Shown here: one piece after another, positions 49,201-57,165 of the stretch
How the letters are laid out: the number at the start of each line of letters is the position of its first letter
Position numbering within the stretch: the stretch's first letter is position 1
NCBI RefSeq assembly: GCF_048773025.1
Contig: NC_133545.1
Coordinates: 83,202,501 to 83,266,500 of the forward strand
Length of the DNA stretch: 64,000 nt
Origin: Camelus bactrianus
Lineage: Eukaryota > Chordata > Mammalia > Artiodactyla > Camelidae
Reading direction: 5' to 3'
Made by a program: the position numbers and the translations under genes
Notes under the pieces: model-generated
Told to the model about the DNA's origin: nothing
What the model saw: only the letters and a program-made list of their open reading frames with translations
Databases searched by the model: none

Positions 49201-52085
49201 GCCCGACTGCTTCTCAGCTTTAGCATCACATCATACGGTCACACTATTCCCAAAATGTTCTGAATCTTTACTTTTCATACCAAGTCTTCTTTTCTTTAAA
49301 CGCTCAAGAGACTTTAACGTGGCCCAAAGACCCAGAGATGTTCGGGTTGAATATAAGATCGTACTGGGGTGGTGTCTGTTGCTTCCTCCATTGCTAAAGC
49401 CTCAATTTGAACCTGGTGAATTACACACCCCGATAATTCTTCTAGTTGGGTAGTGGTGACATCCTCTAGTGCCCGGCATCTTCCATAAATGGCCATCAGT
49501 CCACAAAGGATGAAATACGCAACACCAGAAATAAGTATTAAATGTTTGCAGAATCTACTTGAACATCCTTCCCGTATTATTTTTCAAAATCAAGTCCTCT
49601 GCTGATAATTTAGGAAGCGGAGATAATGGTGAGCCCCGTCTGGTATTAAACGGAGCTCTTTCCCCCGCAAACACCCTTCAAGATAAAATGCCTCATACCA
49701 AGTCTTTATAAACAGAAGCAGAACCATAATTTTCCCGGGCTGTGCAAAAGATTGAAAGCAGCAAGGGTTTCAGAGTGTTTCTGTATGTGTTGCCAGGTAG
49801 GTGGGTCTCTCGGTAATAAAACAGATCATTTGGTTTTTACAAAAAGAGAAGAGGATCTGGGTCCATGGGGCGGCGTCTCTCCTTTGCGAGGGAAAGGCAG
49901 GGGTCGCAGATGATGAAGAGAAAGCCAGCAGACCCCGGAAGTGCTGCCCGGGGAGTGACAGCGGTGGTGGCCCCAGCTCTGATGACGTCGGCCGTGTGAG
50001 GGTTAGAATTGCAGCCACGGGCAGACCTGTCCATGCGCAGGTGCGGTGCCAGTAAAGTGCCAACAGCCGATGTCCTCACTTAAATATGTAAATAGGAAAC
50101 AGCATGACTTTTCAAGTGTTTAGCAGACGGGGCCACAAAATGAGGAAGTCATCCTGTCCACATCTCTCCTGGTGTCTCCCAGCACGTGGGTATGGGCGTG
50201 GCTTCCCCTTTGTGCACCTCAGATCTTCTCTGAAACGTTCACCCCCCGCTCTGATGCAGGTCCAGGTTAGCCAGATAAGCTGACAGGAGGCCTCCTTTAG
50301 GGTTGGAGGCAGCCCTGAGCTTCCTAGAGCACCCGAAACAATCCTAAGTGACCTGCTTGGGCCCCTTGTCGGCAACCCCACACCTGTATCTTTAGCCTGA
50401 TTATGTCCATCACCACATCACTATGTGATACCATTATGACATCAGAGGCAGGGCACAAACAGTTTCTTCGCCAGGCTGGTTAACCTGCCCTCCCAGGCCC
50501 TTGGGCACAGGAGGAGGGATCCGAGGAAGTGGTGGCGGGAGACAAGAGGCTGGGGACCCTGGTACATCCTCAGGATGGAACACTTCCCCTGCTCACACTG
50601 AAAACTCCCATCACTTAGCCCAGCAGTCCAGCAGAGTTGCTGCCTCATCCTTGACCCTGACTCCCTGCAGGAACAAAAGGGGAAAGCAAAGAGAAGTCGC
50701 CAGAGGCCCACAGCAAGTCCTCTCATTCCTTCGTTCTCAGAAGAGGGAAGGGAAACTATATATTTGTGTGAAGAGGTTGAATGCAGGAAGTTAAAATTGG
50801 AAAGACCTTAAATATTGGGCAATAACAAAACATTCAGTGAATTCTGTAACCGGTCATATGTGATTTGCAGACAATAACCATAAGAGCAGTATCTGTAGGG
50901 TCATAAAAATATTTTAAAATAAGTAAACATGATCAAACAGTGTTTATACTTTATGATTTATATGCCATGTACATATAGGTAAATATTTGGAAGGACTGTC
51001 TCAAACTGAAGATAACTTCTATTTAGGTGAAAGAATGATGGATTTTTTTTTCATTGAAAACGTCCTTAAATCAATGCTGTATTGTTTTTAGAATTTTTTT
51101 TTTTGAAAAGCAGATTTTATATTTTTCCTGTCATATTATTCGATGAAGCTCCTTTCGGTCAGAGTCCTCTTAGGTTTGTCTGGTTTTCATGAAGCAGATA
51201 ACACAGCTTTTATCTACTGTAAAGACAGAAAAGATAGCCCCAGAGGAAGGCGAGGCTTTGAAGAAGAGGAGTCTGTCCTGTTTGGATTGTAGATTTTTCT
51301 GAGGGCTGCCGTTTAGCCAGAGGGTCAAATCTGAAACGGAAACGGGTGTTTTGTGTATGGGCAGGAGGAGTCTGGTCTTTCCTGGCATGTGGGTGGGGTC
51401 AGAGACTTCTTGGAGAATGTGATGAAAGAACTCTAAGAATCATTTCCCATAAAGAATGTACATGCACTTGGAAACAACAGTTTGCACAAGATCTCAGGTT
51501 TGGATCCCCTGGAGGGATCTGTAAGACTCAGGGTAAAAACTCCCAAATAACAAAAATGGTGCTCACACCAAGATCATTCAGCGCACTCCCCTGCCTGGTG
51601 GTAAAATCCAATCAAGGGGGCCTTGGGCAGTAAAGCTGGAGACCATCGCCTCTGGGAGGCCGGTGGAGGTCGGGATGCCCCCCGCCCCCCACCCACGAGC
51701 CACCGCGTGGAGCAGCAGCTGCAGGGAAGATGCGCCCAACACCGGACCCGCGCCCGGGCGCGCAGGTACCAGAAGCGTCACGTGCGCGGCGTGTAATTAA
51801 CGCTCTTGCCCCTTCTGCCTCCGCAGTCCGCTGACGTGGATTGAAGAGAAGGCACCCGGCCTAAAGCGAAACAGACATTTAAGCTTCCATTTCAAGTCTG
51901 GGTCCCTGGAGAACATGCCCAACGTAGGCATCAATAAGAATATTTTCCTGAAGGATCAAAATATCTTCGTCCAGAAACTCTTGGGCCAGTTCTCGGAGAA
52001 GGAACTGGCTGCGGAGAAGCAGCGCATCTTGCACTGCCTGTGGCTGGCGGAGGAGATCCAGAAACACTGCTGCTCCAAGAAGTAA
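12124..52085 (+). CDS. BLVRA: Biliverdin reductase A, complete coding sequence in seven coding exons
   Basis: The enzyme reduces biliverdin IXalpha to bilirubin with NAD(P)H, the step after heme oxygenase, in the cytosol; the family is also reported to act in kinase signalling and in the nucleus. The join is 12124-12135, 29588-29709, 32039-32158, 33886-33983, 46839-46946, 48678-48849, 51827-52085. It gives 891 nt, 296 residues plus TAA, equal to human BLVRA. All introns are GT-AG and all phases agree. Visible landmarks are the Rossmann nucleotide-binding motif GVGRAG (residues 15-20), Glu97-Tyr98 at the active site, the zipper positions Leu129, Leu136, Lys143, Leu150 and Leu157, the YMKM motif at Tyr198, and His280, Cys281, Cys292, Cys293, the annotated zinc ligands of the human protein. 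No break or frameshift was found. Compared with human (recalled, not aligned) I count about 18 substitutions. The gene spans about 51.4 kb, similar to human. Confidence 0.97.
12136..13051. other. BLVRA: Start of intron 2, no feature recognised
   Basis: C/T-rich unique sequence; long open frames on the minus strand are compositional. Confidence 0.3.
13075..13189 (-). mobile_element. Camelid tRNA-Ala-derived SINE
   Basis: Antisense: poly(T), then agtactgggaattgaaccca, ggacccc and ctctaccactgagctatgcc. Target duplication CAATTTAATGTGGTGGTG at 13052 onward against CAATTTTAATGTTGTTTTT at 13190-13208. Confidence 0.85.
13683..14264 (-). mobile_element. Solitary ERV LTR (ungulate class I-like)
   Basis: On the minus strand it starts TGTTTCGAAG, has a TATA-like motif in ccttatatatcctggctcc orientation (plus near 13803-13810) and an AATAAA near its end (plus ttttattt at 13712-13719), and ends GGTTGTGCA. 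Flanks are AAAA on both sides, a weak low-complexity duplication. Text such as ctggggccagtatcctgttt resembles LTRs I recall from ungulates. No internal region is present. Confidence 0.45.
14368..15032 (-). mobile_element. Second solitary ERV LTR, different family
   Basis: Minus-strand ends are TGTTAGAGCAGG and GGCAACA; flanks CTTC and ATTC differ by one base from a 4-base duplication. The minus strand has AATAAA (plus tttattaa at about 14463) followed by a U5-like region (tctgaattcttcctgggac). It stands about 100 bases from the preceding LTR but shares no sequence with it, so the two are separate insertions. Confidence 0.5.
15033..15359. other. BLVRA: Intron 2 spacer, nothing recognised
   Basis: AT-rich then mixed sequence; no firm call. 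Confidence 0.3.
15360..16040 (+). mobile_element. L2 LINE remnant, reverse transcriptase region
   Basis: gctgaaggtcaccagtggcc, tccgtttgccaaatcc and gacacgttgacc correspond to the L2 ORF2 text whose translation is the RT signature LDLSAAFDTVDH. Very diverged. Confidence 0.55.
16490..16800 (-). mobile_element. L1 3' end fragment
   Basis: tgtaaccatcaccaccgtca, ccctggcaaccactg and flanking T-rich text are the reverse complement of old L1 3' sequence. Confidence 0.5.
16840..17240. repeat. MIR-like ancient SINE remnant
   Basis: gtagacaagaaaagtgaggg, ccaaggcacatgg and a trailing ggcacctggcgtgatgcccc fit a MIR with its tail. Confidence 0.4.
17241..17864. other. BLVRA: Intron 2 spacer, possible ancient repeat
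   Basis: Reads like an old interspersed repeat (gatccaggtgagggtggggc), but I cannot name a family. Confidence 0.25.
17865..18098 (+). mobile_element. Camelid tRNA-Ala-derived SINE with (TAA)n tail
   Basis: The head is a nearly complete tRNA-Ala shape: tagctcaggtggtagagcac (A box), cttagcatg (AGC anticodon position), ggtcctgggttcaatcccc (B box) and acctcc. The tail has expanded into an interrupted (TAA)n microsatellite at 17942-18021. A tRNA gene is excluded by this A-rich SINE tail and multi-copy context. Confidence 0.92.
18500..20760 (-). mobile_element. Antisense old L1, 3' part then 5' region
   Basis: 18500-19130 matches L1 3' sequence in reverse (gcaaggctgcaataaacatg; ccaagctgctctccac). 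19300-20130 matches the ORF1/5' part (ttcgattttctgaatttg, gaaatttcagtcatttttg, ttcccattacacgtatatta). 20200-20760 matches 5' UTR text (gttagggtctgataatgccc, ctggttaactagtttccc). Most of ORF2 is missing. The 175-aa open frame on the other strand here is a by-product. Confidence 0.6.
20761..21899. other. BLVRA: Intron 2, no firm feature
   Basis: Mostly unique-looking. 21430-21640 contains ggaactacatttcccaggg and ggcactctcgcgagatttgg, reminiscent of an ancient transposon I cannot name. Confidence 0.3.
23635..23935 (+). mobile_element. MaLR-like LTR remnant at the left of the insert in L1
   Basis: gagattctgctggactgaag, ccacaaggagccgaattctg, cagctttgtgagaccctgag and gaaactgtgagatagtaag follow a widespread MaLR-type LTR ending as I remember it. 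Family assignment is tentative; it may instead be another interspersed element. Confidence 0.35.
23936..25585 (+). pseudogene. Retrocopy-like insert of unknown origin inside L1
   Basis: L1 text stops near 23630 and resumes at ttacaagaaaagagaacaga near 25590. The interior is not L1. 24035-24391 is open (118 codons, serine-rich, e.g. [17 protein letters not shown]), and 24560-24900 keeps protein-like character in shifting frames, ending in an acidic tract ([15 protein letters not shown]) and TGA at about 24898-24900. AT-rich sequence with a poly(A) run at 25141-25151 follows like a 3'UTR. This order suggests a decayed processed copy of an mRNA, but I cannot name the parent and the 5' part may be repeat. 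Confidence 0.3.
26772..26928. mobile_element. 157-bp unclassified insertion with target duplication
   Basis: Flanked by AGAACTTTGAT (26761-26771) and AGAACCTTGAT (26929-26939), inside L1 ORF2/3' text. The interior starts gacttccagagaagatggca and ends in an A/T homopolymer stretch, as in a retrotransposed fragment. Not a camelid SINE head. Confidence 0.5.
27294..27427 (+). mobile_element. Camelid tRNA-Ala-derived SINE
   Basis: ggtgtagcttaagcggcaga, gcatgcttagcatgcatgag, ggtcctgggttcaatcccc and a tail of taaataagtaaataaac with a C run. Inserted in the L1 3' region. Confidence 0.92.
28346..28665 (-). mobile_element. MaLR LTR (MST/MLT1-like), antisense
   Basis: On the minus strand it starts TGTTATGGACTGAAGG and has aggaggtggggcctttggga and tgatctctgacttccagcc. 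These are hallmarks of the MST/MLT group of ERVL-MaLR LTRs. Right end CA at 28664-28665; the left end is eroded into a poly(T). Confidence 0.7.
28666..29587. other. BLVRA: End of intron 2, no feature recognised
   Basis: G-rich unique-looking DNA with homopolymer G runs near 29146-29155 and 29260-29266. Possible ancient repeat at 28700-28940 (cagaggaagagg style), not named. Confidence 0.3.
29588..29709 (+). CDS. BLVRA: BLVRA exon 3: NAD(P)H-binding Rossmann start
   Basis: 122 bases, acceptor tctttcag (AG at 29586-29587), donor gtgaat at 29710. It encodes residues 5-45 beginning P-E-R-K-F and carries the dinucleotide-binding motif GVGRAG at residues 15-20. The last codon is split after two bases (AG|A, Arg45). 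Relative to human (recalled) Met24 is Leu, and two prolines near residues 30-32 are Ser and Ala. Confidence 0.96.
30090..30255. repeat. MIR-like fragment in intron 3
   Basis: gataaagaagctgagccaga, gcctgaggccacacagctgg: MIR core wording in sense order. Confidence 0.6.
30930..31160 (+). mobile_element. L2 LINE 3' fragment
   Basis: ctcacgacctacctgccaag through ctaccagactgagctcattg, gaagctgaggacttt follows the L2 3'UTR (agactgtaagctcc..gagggcagggac). Diverged. Confidence 0.4.
31250..32038. other. BLVRA: Intron 3 end, little recognised
   Basis: Mostly unique sequence; 31745-31860 has faint MIR character (gagatgaaggagttcagact). Confidence 0.3.
32039..32158 (+). CDS. BLVRA: BLVRA exon 4
   Basis: 120 bases, acceptor ctccaatag, donor gtgggc at 32159. 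It encodes residues 45-85, including R-R-E-L-G-S and the end of the Rossmann fold with [13 protein letters not shown]. It starts and ends with two bases of a codon used upstream, matching exons 3 and 5. The open frame runs on into both flanking introns, but the splice sites and phase define the exon. Confidence 0.96.
32442..32520 (+). mobile_element. Camelid tRNA-Ala-derived SINE, internally deleted
   Basis: Only about 80 bases: gtgggtatagctcac, ggtagagcgcatgt, gtggtcctgggttcaatccc then poly(A). The anticodon-arm region is missing. Flanking duplication AATGTTACCCCTCAC (32427-32441) and AATGTTACCCTTCAC (32521-32535). Confidence 0.9.
33200..33660 (+). mobile_element. L2 LINE 3' fragment
   Basis: gtgatcatgtcattcccacg, agactaaaagccaaactcca, gagacccacttttcagacca: L2 3' end style in sense. 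Lies in intron 4 just upstream of exon 5. Confidence 0.4.
33886..33983 (+). CDS. BLVRA: BLVRA exon 5: active-site tyrosine
   Basis: 98 bases, acceptor ctttttcccaaag, donor gtgacg at 33984. It encodes residues 85-118, including H-V-L-V-E-Y-P-M with Glu97 and Tyr98 (Tyr97 in rat numbering), which lie in the substrate pocket. The stretch L-S-W-A-A-A-K-D-L differs from human L-S-L-A-A-A-Q-E-L (recalled) by three residues. The exon ends with the first base of Gly118. Confidence 0.96.
34370..34640. repeat. MIR-like SINE in intron 5
   Basis: accatttattaaatatttat, cacgctaggaacttgg, attcccttaaaaatccttgg and gatcacaaagttagtaac match MIR layout (tatgtgctaggcactgttct; ccaaggtcacacagctag). Confidence 0.6.
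34890..35040. repeat. L2 or MIR tail
   Basis: gctggagggcagagcccatc, cactgcctagaacttcgtag and tcagtaggtgctcattgaat are the shared L2/MIR 3' end, closing with a gaatgaaaagatggatgaat simple tail. Confidence 0.6.
35330..40500 (+). mobile_element. Long, near full-span old L1 in sense, intron 5
   Basis: ORF1 region at about 35330-36130 (ending with aactgtccttcagaaatgaa), long inter-ORF spacer, ORF2 endonuclease text at about 36600-37300, RT at 38046-38336 (open; [24 protein letters not shown]), C-terminal ORF2 to 39700, and 3' end to about 40500 with T-rich then aactaaataaattta. Many stops and frame changes; inactive. It is in the same orientation as BLVRA. Confidence 0.85.
40501..42929. repeat. 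Further old L1 pieces and unassigned AT-rich intron
   Basis: 40690-41110 (sense; tttctataatgagcataatt) and 42155-42540 (sense) look like 3' ends of very old L1s. 41885-42150 looks like an antisense L1 3' end (ttgagatataatttcc; tccagtcaacgtatag). 41350-41880 holds nothing I recognise. Confidence 0.4.
42930..46785 (+). mobile_element. Second long sense L1 in intron 5, next to exon 6
   Basis: ORF1 C-terminal part is open at 42938-43177 ([25 protein letters not shown]). Spacer follows, then ORF2 with large deletions (RT text near 44290-44450; C terminus open at 45001-45216 with [11 protein letters not shown]). The 3' end ends in poly(A) at about 46768-46781. It contains an (AT)n(AC)n microsatellite at 46207-46240. 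ORF1 N-terminus and 5' UTR are absent. Confidence 0.85.
46839..46946 (+). CDS. BLVRA: BLVRA exon 6: leucine-zipper-like helix
   Basis: 108 bases, acceptor after a T-rich tract (ttttttttcactcc) ending catgacag, donor gtcagt at 46947. It encodes residues 118-154, including [12 protein letters not shown]. It holds Leu129, Leu136, Lys143 and Leu150 of the heptad spacing described as a bZIP-like motif in the human enzyme. It lies only about 50 bases after the poly(A) end of a long sense L1, so the L1 has come very close to the acceptor. Confidence 0.96.
47760..47975. repeat. MIR SINE in intron 6
   Basis: caccaggagctgtgctgcgt, taaccctctgaagtgggtgt, attagccccattataaagat, ctcagagaggcgggtagctt and cagcagttacttggcagggg run in MIR order. 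One of the clearest MIRs here. Confidence 0.75.
48246..48310 (-). mobile_element. Tail fragment of a camelid SINE
   Basis: tttggaggggaggcaattag and gttttcgtttatttg match the 3' tail of the SINE in reverse; the tRNA-like head is missing. Confidence 0.5.
48311..48410. repeat. Alternating purine-pyrimidine tract
   Basis: About 48325-48398 is rich in gtgtgtgcatgtgtg then acatacatacacag and tgtgcgcacatgtgca. Z-DNA-prone, with partly self-complementary halves. Confidence 0.6.
48678..48849 (+). CDS. BLVRA: BLVRA exon 7: beta-sheet domain, YMKM motif
   Basis: 172 bases, acceptor attccccacag, donor gtaggt at 48850. It encodes residues 154-211, running from [11 protein letters not shown] through D-Q-Y-M-K-M. 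Tyr198 in YMKM is the reported SH2-binding site in human. The final codon splits after AG, completed by T in exon 8 (Ser211). Human E-K-K-S (recalled) is E-N-K-S here. Confidence 0.96.
48850..51826. other. BLVRA: Intron 7, no feature recognised
   Basis: Unique-looking DNA throughout; neither a clear repeat nor a gene on the other strand. T-rich runs near 51045 and 51095. Confidence 0.35.
51827..52085 (+). CDS. BLVRA: BLVRA exon 8: C terminus and stop
   Basis: 259 coding bases, acceptor gcctccgcag, TAA at 52083-52085. It encodes residues 211-296, ending H-C-C-S-K-K. His280, Cys281, Cys292 and Cys293, the annotated zinc ligands, are kept. Human Gly283 (recalled) is Trp here (H-C-L-W-L), and the lysine pair before R-I-L-H-C reads K-Q, both in a C-terminal segment tied to signalling in human work. 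Confidence 0.96.
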
Positions 52086-52190
52086 GGGGAGGGGCCGGCG
52101 CGGCTCTGCGGAGCCCAGACCGTGGTCTGGTTTTTACTGAGTTGGCCTTTATCTCTATTCTTACCATTAAACGTGTCTTGGGTAAACAGG
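52086..52190 (+). terminator. BLVRA: BLVRA 3'UTR and poly(A) signal ATTAAA
   Basis: A short 3'UTR with the variant signal ATTAAA at 52166-52171, 81 bases after the stop codon, and GT-rich sequence (ctgtgttgggagtg) at about 52210-52223. Cleavage near 52185-52195 is inferred. No AATAAA occurs in this interval. Confidence 0.7.
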
Positions 52191-52284
52191 ATTTGCTTAT
52201 TGTCACGAGCTGTGTTGGGAGTGATACTTGGGTGGGGACGCAACGTAGTGGGGATGAAAATGGAACCAAGCGCGGTTGAGCGGA

Positions 52285-52440
52285 GCTGAATGCTTCAGAT
52301 GCCTCGTTTCGTTTATTCTTCCCGACAGCCCTGTTGGGTGGGTTATTACCAGGCTTGGTTTCCTTAGGGTATTGGGAAATCTTGTTTGAAGTCACCCAGA
52401 CAGTAAATAGCAGAACGAGCCTTTTAAAGCCGGACTCATA
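52285..52440. repeat. MIR-like fragment downstream of BLVRA
   Basis: ttattcttcccgacagccct, gggttattaccaggcttgg and agtcacccagacagtaaata follow the MIR core. Confidence 0.55.
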
Positions 52441-52468
52441 CACTAAACCACGGCAAAACAGTGCCTTG

Positions 52469-52580
52469 GTGGAGGAGGGTAGAGCTCAGGGGTAGAGTGG
52501 GTGCTTAGCGTGCATGAAGTCCTGGGTTCAGTCCCCAGTACCTCCATTAAAAAAAAAATAAAGATTAGGATTAAAAAAAG
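52469..52580 (+). mobile_element. Camelid tRNA-Ala-derived SINE
   Basis: gggtagagctcaggggtaga, gtgcttagcgtgcatgaagt, cctgggttcagtccccagta, cctcc and an A-rich tail. Exact target duplication AAACAGTGCCTTG at 52456-52468 and 52581-52593, so it is comparatively young. Lies about 280 bases after the BLVRA poly(A) site. Confidence 0.95.
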
Positions 52581-52593
52581 AAACAGTGCCTTG

Positions 52594-53719
52594 AACCCTC
52601 TTCCCAGCTTTAAGGCATTTTATTTTCCCCAACAAACTCGCACTGGGTGACTCTCCCAGGTGCTGGGGACCCTAAAAATGAATGAGATGGAGCAGCTGCC
52701 CTCAGTAACTCACAGCATCAAAAAGGGAACCAGTCGCACAGACTGGTGCTTGTAAGGGAGGAGGTCTGGTAAAAGAGATGCCCCTGGCCATCTGGAGAAA
52801 GCTTCAGGGAAGATGTCCAAACCAGGTCTGAGGATAGAGATGGGCTTTCCGGTGGGGGACTGGCATGAACAGAGGGAGGGAAGTGAGAAGCAGCCTGGCG
52901 AGTGCCCTGGGACGGGGTCGCTGGAGCGCCGGGTCTGGAGCGGGGAGTCCCAGGGAGGCAGACGTGATCGTGGGGACCTGCCGTCCAGGAGAAGCAGCTG
53001 GGGTGTTATCAGGCGGTGCAGAGGCAGCTAAGGGCCTTGTTTAACGGGGTGGCATGGTCAGCTTTCCCATTCAGGTAAAGCACTCAGAAGTCTCCTGGAG
53101 ACGAGACTGGAGACAGAGGAGGAGGCATCCAGGGAAGCCACATGTGTTTGCACTTGGCTTGTCTGGACTCATGGCTCACGTCCAGTCAGACTCCGCTGAC
53201 GTCAAGGCAGAGCTGGTCCCAGGAAGCTGCTCTTTCGTGTAACCGGCGGTCCGGTTGCATTTTCTTCAAAGCTGTGTCAGACTTCTTGCGTCTGTAAATG
53301 TCTCCCTTTGGGTTTTTTCCTGCCCTCCGCCATCCATTGGGAGCTTTAGTGAGTTTGGAAGCTGTCAGATCACTGATGGGAGCAAACTCTGCTTTCTACC
53401 TCTGTCTCTATGATTCCATCACCATAGTACCTCAAGGTAGAGCAGGCAAATATATTAACTTAAATCTAAAAAAAAAAAAAAAAAATCCTTAAGGTTATTC
53501 TCTTACTTGCCATGTAAAAATAATTTGTAATAAATACTGGTCAACTGTTCTCTTGCTTTATTATCCACATCAAATGTCCCTTGAGTCCAGAAAATATTGT
53601 TTATCTATTTTTGAAGGTTCTGCATCATCTAACATGAGATAAGTACTAAATATTTCATAATCAAAATATAGCGCGATCATTTCTCCCACTGAGGCTTGAT
53701 AACTGCTGTTTCAAAATAC
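52594..53719. other. Intergenic, no firm feature
   Basis: 52740-53060 has the purine-rich style of an old interspersed repeat; poly(A) at 53468-53484 with aacttaaatct before it. No gene seen. Confidence 0.3.
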
Positions 53720-54062
53720 TGGCCCTATTTGATATTAGAAGTAGGGTGGGTACCAAAGAAGACCAGAGCTGGATGGTAAAGTAGTATAAGCAGATTTTGT
53801 TCAGGACAGTTGTGAACGGGCAAAAGAGACCTCGGGATAAAACCGGGCTCTGCATACAATGAGGGCAATATTTATAGCCAAGGAGCAGGGTGGGGGCCAG
53901 TGGATGGACAGGGACTGAGAGGAAGCATCAGAAGTGAGGGGGGACTCTGGCTACACTGACTTGACAAGATTCTTGCTGAAGGCAGGCTGGCATGGTCAGA
54001 TCCCAAGAGTGATGGACGAGGAATTGGATCAGATATTGAGGGACTTAGCGTTTTCGCTAACA
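53720..54062 (-). mobile_element. Probable solitary ERV LTR
   Basis: On the minus strand it starts TGTTAGCGAAAAC and has TATAAATA (plus 53869-53876), then a U5-like stretch (ggttttatcccgaggtctct). The right edge CA is at 54061-54062. The left edge is uncertain, and no clean target duplication was found. Confidence 0.45.
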
Positions 54063-57000
54063 CTGGGCAACGTACAGACAGACATGGAAGTCCAAAAGGC
54101 GAGGGTTAGTTGAGAAGAGGCTTCAGAGCAGCCTGACTGCAGTTTGAATCAAGGAGGGAGTCTCTGTCACGGACTCTGTGATTTCTGGTTGATACTGATG
54201 ACTGCTCACTCCAAGCTTGTTTGGTGTTTGGTCAAGAGATTCAGAATGAAAACCTCTACTAATTTCATTCATTGGAAGGAATTGCAGAGGCAGAAGAGGG
54301 GGCGGGAGGAAAACAGCCAAGAGAGAAGGCAGAGCGTGGGTTCTTACTTTTCTGTTTACAGACGCCCTTTCCTTCCTCTGGGGCAGCTGGAGCCTTCCTG
54401 GCTCCCCCACAACACACACTGAAGCGTTTCCCAAACACCACTTCCTCTGCAGGCTGCCCTGCCTCCCCAGGCACAACGTCTCTTCTCACAGAAGCCACCA
54501 GTGTCCCTCCGCCTTTTGGTCAGAGCACCCACAAGGTGGTCTCCTTGTCTCCGTTGCCTTAAGACTCTCTTGACTTCTTCGAAAGGTCTAATGAGAAAAG
54601 GGGGGACTGAGGTCTGAGATTTCAGAACAAAGCAGGCTTTCTTTACAACCTGAAGGAAAAAGCTCTCCCACTGTAGTGATGCTCGTATGGGTTGGGGATT
54701 CCTCTGGGAGGAGTACCTTACGTGGCGCCCTTAGGCCCCTCTTGGCCCATCAGTCACTTCTCCCCAGGGCAGGAGTAACCTGCTTGACCGATAAAGCTGA
54801 GGGAGAGACAACACAGAGCCCAGCGAAGCCCAGATGCCCTCATGCACTGAGCGCTTGTCCACCCGCAAGGTGACTGCGGAAGGCACTTCTTGCAATCGGG
54901 TGGCTGCAGTTTTGAAGGGTTAATTTACTCTGAGAGAGGACAGATTAACAACCTATTTGGCTGATTGCTTACAGAACTGAACACCTGTCATTTCCAGGTT
55001 ACACTGACTGCTCAAAATATAAAAAGGTGTTTTTTGGATCATAGCAGTACTTTTAGTCTTTGGTGCAAATATTTCCCAGTGATGATAAAATCTGAATTAT
55101 TACACCTTGAGAGAAAGAAACATTTCTCATTAATTTCCCCCTAGTAATAGTGGAGTCATGTTTTTCACACTCATTTTTTTGACAATGAGAACTGGGTTTA
55201 AAACAAAATGCAACTAGTTGCTCACCTCTTATTTCAACATTCTTACCTTTGTTTCAGGTGGAACAGGGATGTTGAGAAAGCTGAACATAAACCCATTTCC
55301 CCAGTCAAAACATACGATATTCTTTTGTTCTTGCCTTGCAAAGCTAATACGTTCTAAAATCATGGGATTTAATTAAAACAATACTAAAAATGGCACTTTA
55401 TGTATTTTACATTTTAAGTATTACTTTAAAGCTTAATACACAGGGGCTATTTGGCTGTAGATCCTGACCGCATTCCCCAACCAGCTTTCTCATAATAAAA
55501 CTTTTATTTTAAGGTGCACGTATATTTTAAACTCCTGCATATATAATTTAATTGGTCCCCAAAACTGGGAAGGAGAAAAAGGAATGTTTCTTGCTTAAAT
55601 CCCAGCAATTTGTACTCAGCTAAGATTTGAGGAAGACCTATAGCGTGTGTCCCGGCGGTGCTGGCCCCTGGGAGACCGCAGTGATGAGGACTCGGCTCCT
55701 GCCTCTGGAGGCTGACAGCTCCCAGAGGAATGGCTCACACCAGCTGGAGGGTTTGATGTCCTCGGAGAGGCATGGCCTGAAGCCAGGGGACCCCAGGGGA
55801 GGAGGGAGCACTTCCACGTGAGACGTCTGGAAGGTAGTGGCATCTGGGTTGAGCCAAATAAGAAAGAAGTAAGAAAACAAGGACTATATTAAGGGGGAAA
55901 ATGAGTGGTGCGATTTGACGATGCAGAGGAGCATGGTAGGGGACAAGGCTGAGAGATAGGAGGGGGCTGAGGCTGAAGGACCCCAGGGATGGAGAGGATG
56001 GAATCTCAGAGGGGCGCCAGGAGGCTGGCTGTAGCCCCATTTACGCGGCTAAAGTGGGTTGTGGGTCGTGATCTTGGTAAAAATTAGCTGATGTCTCTGG
56101 GGTTCTGTTTCCTCATCTTAAAAGAAGGAGGTGGGGGCGGGGGGAGCAGATAATCCTCAGAGCCCTCGCAGGACAACTTTAAGCAAGAAGGTGTCACGAG
56201 GAGAGCTGCATCTCAGGATGTTAGGCCCCGAGGGGAAAGAGGTGGGAGCCCATGTTTCTCCCCAGGCAGGTGACTGAATGGGGCTATCCCCTTTAGAAAG
56301 AAAGAAGCCTTTATCTAATGACAGCTGGGTTATTGTAAAGACACAAAGCCGATACACTGAACCGTTAAAAAAAAACTTTTTTTAAATGGAAGAAACTTTA
56401 AGACAACTCTCCTCTGATCGATCTTGATCAAGAGAACTGACCTTTATAGAAAGGTTACTCAGGGAATTTCTATGGAGAAGATATAGGGGCCTCTGAAAGA
56501 GTGAGAGTTTATGCAGGTTTCAGGTGACCAGAAGAGGCTGCAACTTGGATCCAGGAAGTAGAGGGTTTTTTCCTTTTATCCTGGGGTCACGAAAGCTCAG
56601 ACTGGACGTGAGGTAGGAGAGAAGGCTGGGAGAGAGTCACCGCAGGTGAGGATGTGGTCCCAGAAAAGCACGTCAGAAAGAGGCTGTCCTTTGCCCAAGC
56701 CTTGTACCTCCCTTCCAAAAACCGGGACAGATTTCCTTACACGGATGGAGAGCTCCCACTGGGAACCACAGCCAGAGACAGATGAGCGGAGCCGAGCATC
56801 CTCTCACGGTACTTCCTTTGAGAGGTACTCAGGCTATACCTTATTCTTTCCACTTGGGGGCGCCAGAGATTTACCCGAACCAATGCTGACCCACCTCGCG
56901 TTTGCAGCCACACTATACTCATCTTTCAAAATGGTAAGGTCTGTGCTGTCCTGGGGTAGAGGACCAGCTTCGAGCAGCCCACAGAGTAAGGGACGATGAT

Positions 57001-57151
57001 GTTACAGGTATCTAGGCTCTCCAGGGACCCTGGACTCCTGTTCACAGCAGAGAACTTGACACAAATTTCCAGGAAGAGACTCAAATTTACAACTAAATTC
57101 TTGTCTGAGTAAAGGGAGTAAAAAAAAGATGTAGGAAGGAGCTTTAGCCGC
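54063..57151. other. Intergenic, no gene recognised
   Basis: Mixed composition with many short compositional open frames. No exon structure, RNA gene or named repeat that I can support. Confidence 0.35.
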
Positions 57152-57165
57152 AAAGGAAGGAGTGG

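Noticed and set aside
51931-52443. 170-codon minus-strand frame
   Set aside because: Antisense shadow of BLVRA exon 8 and its 3'UTR.
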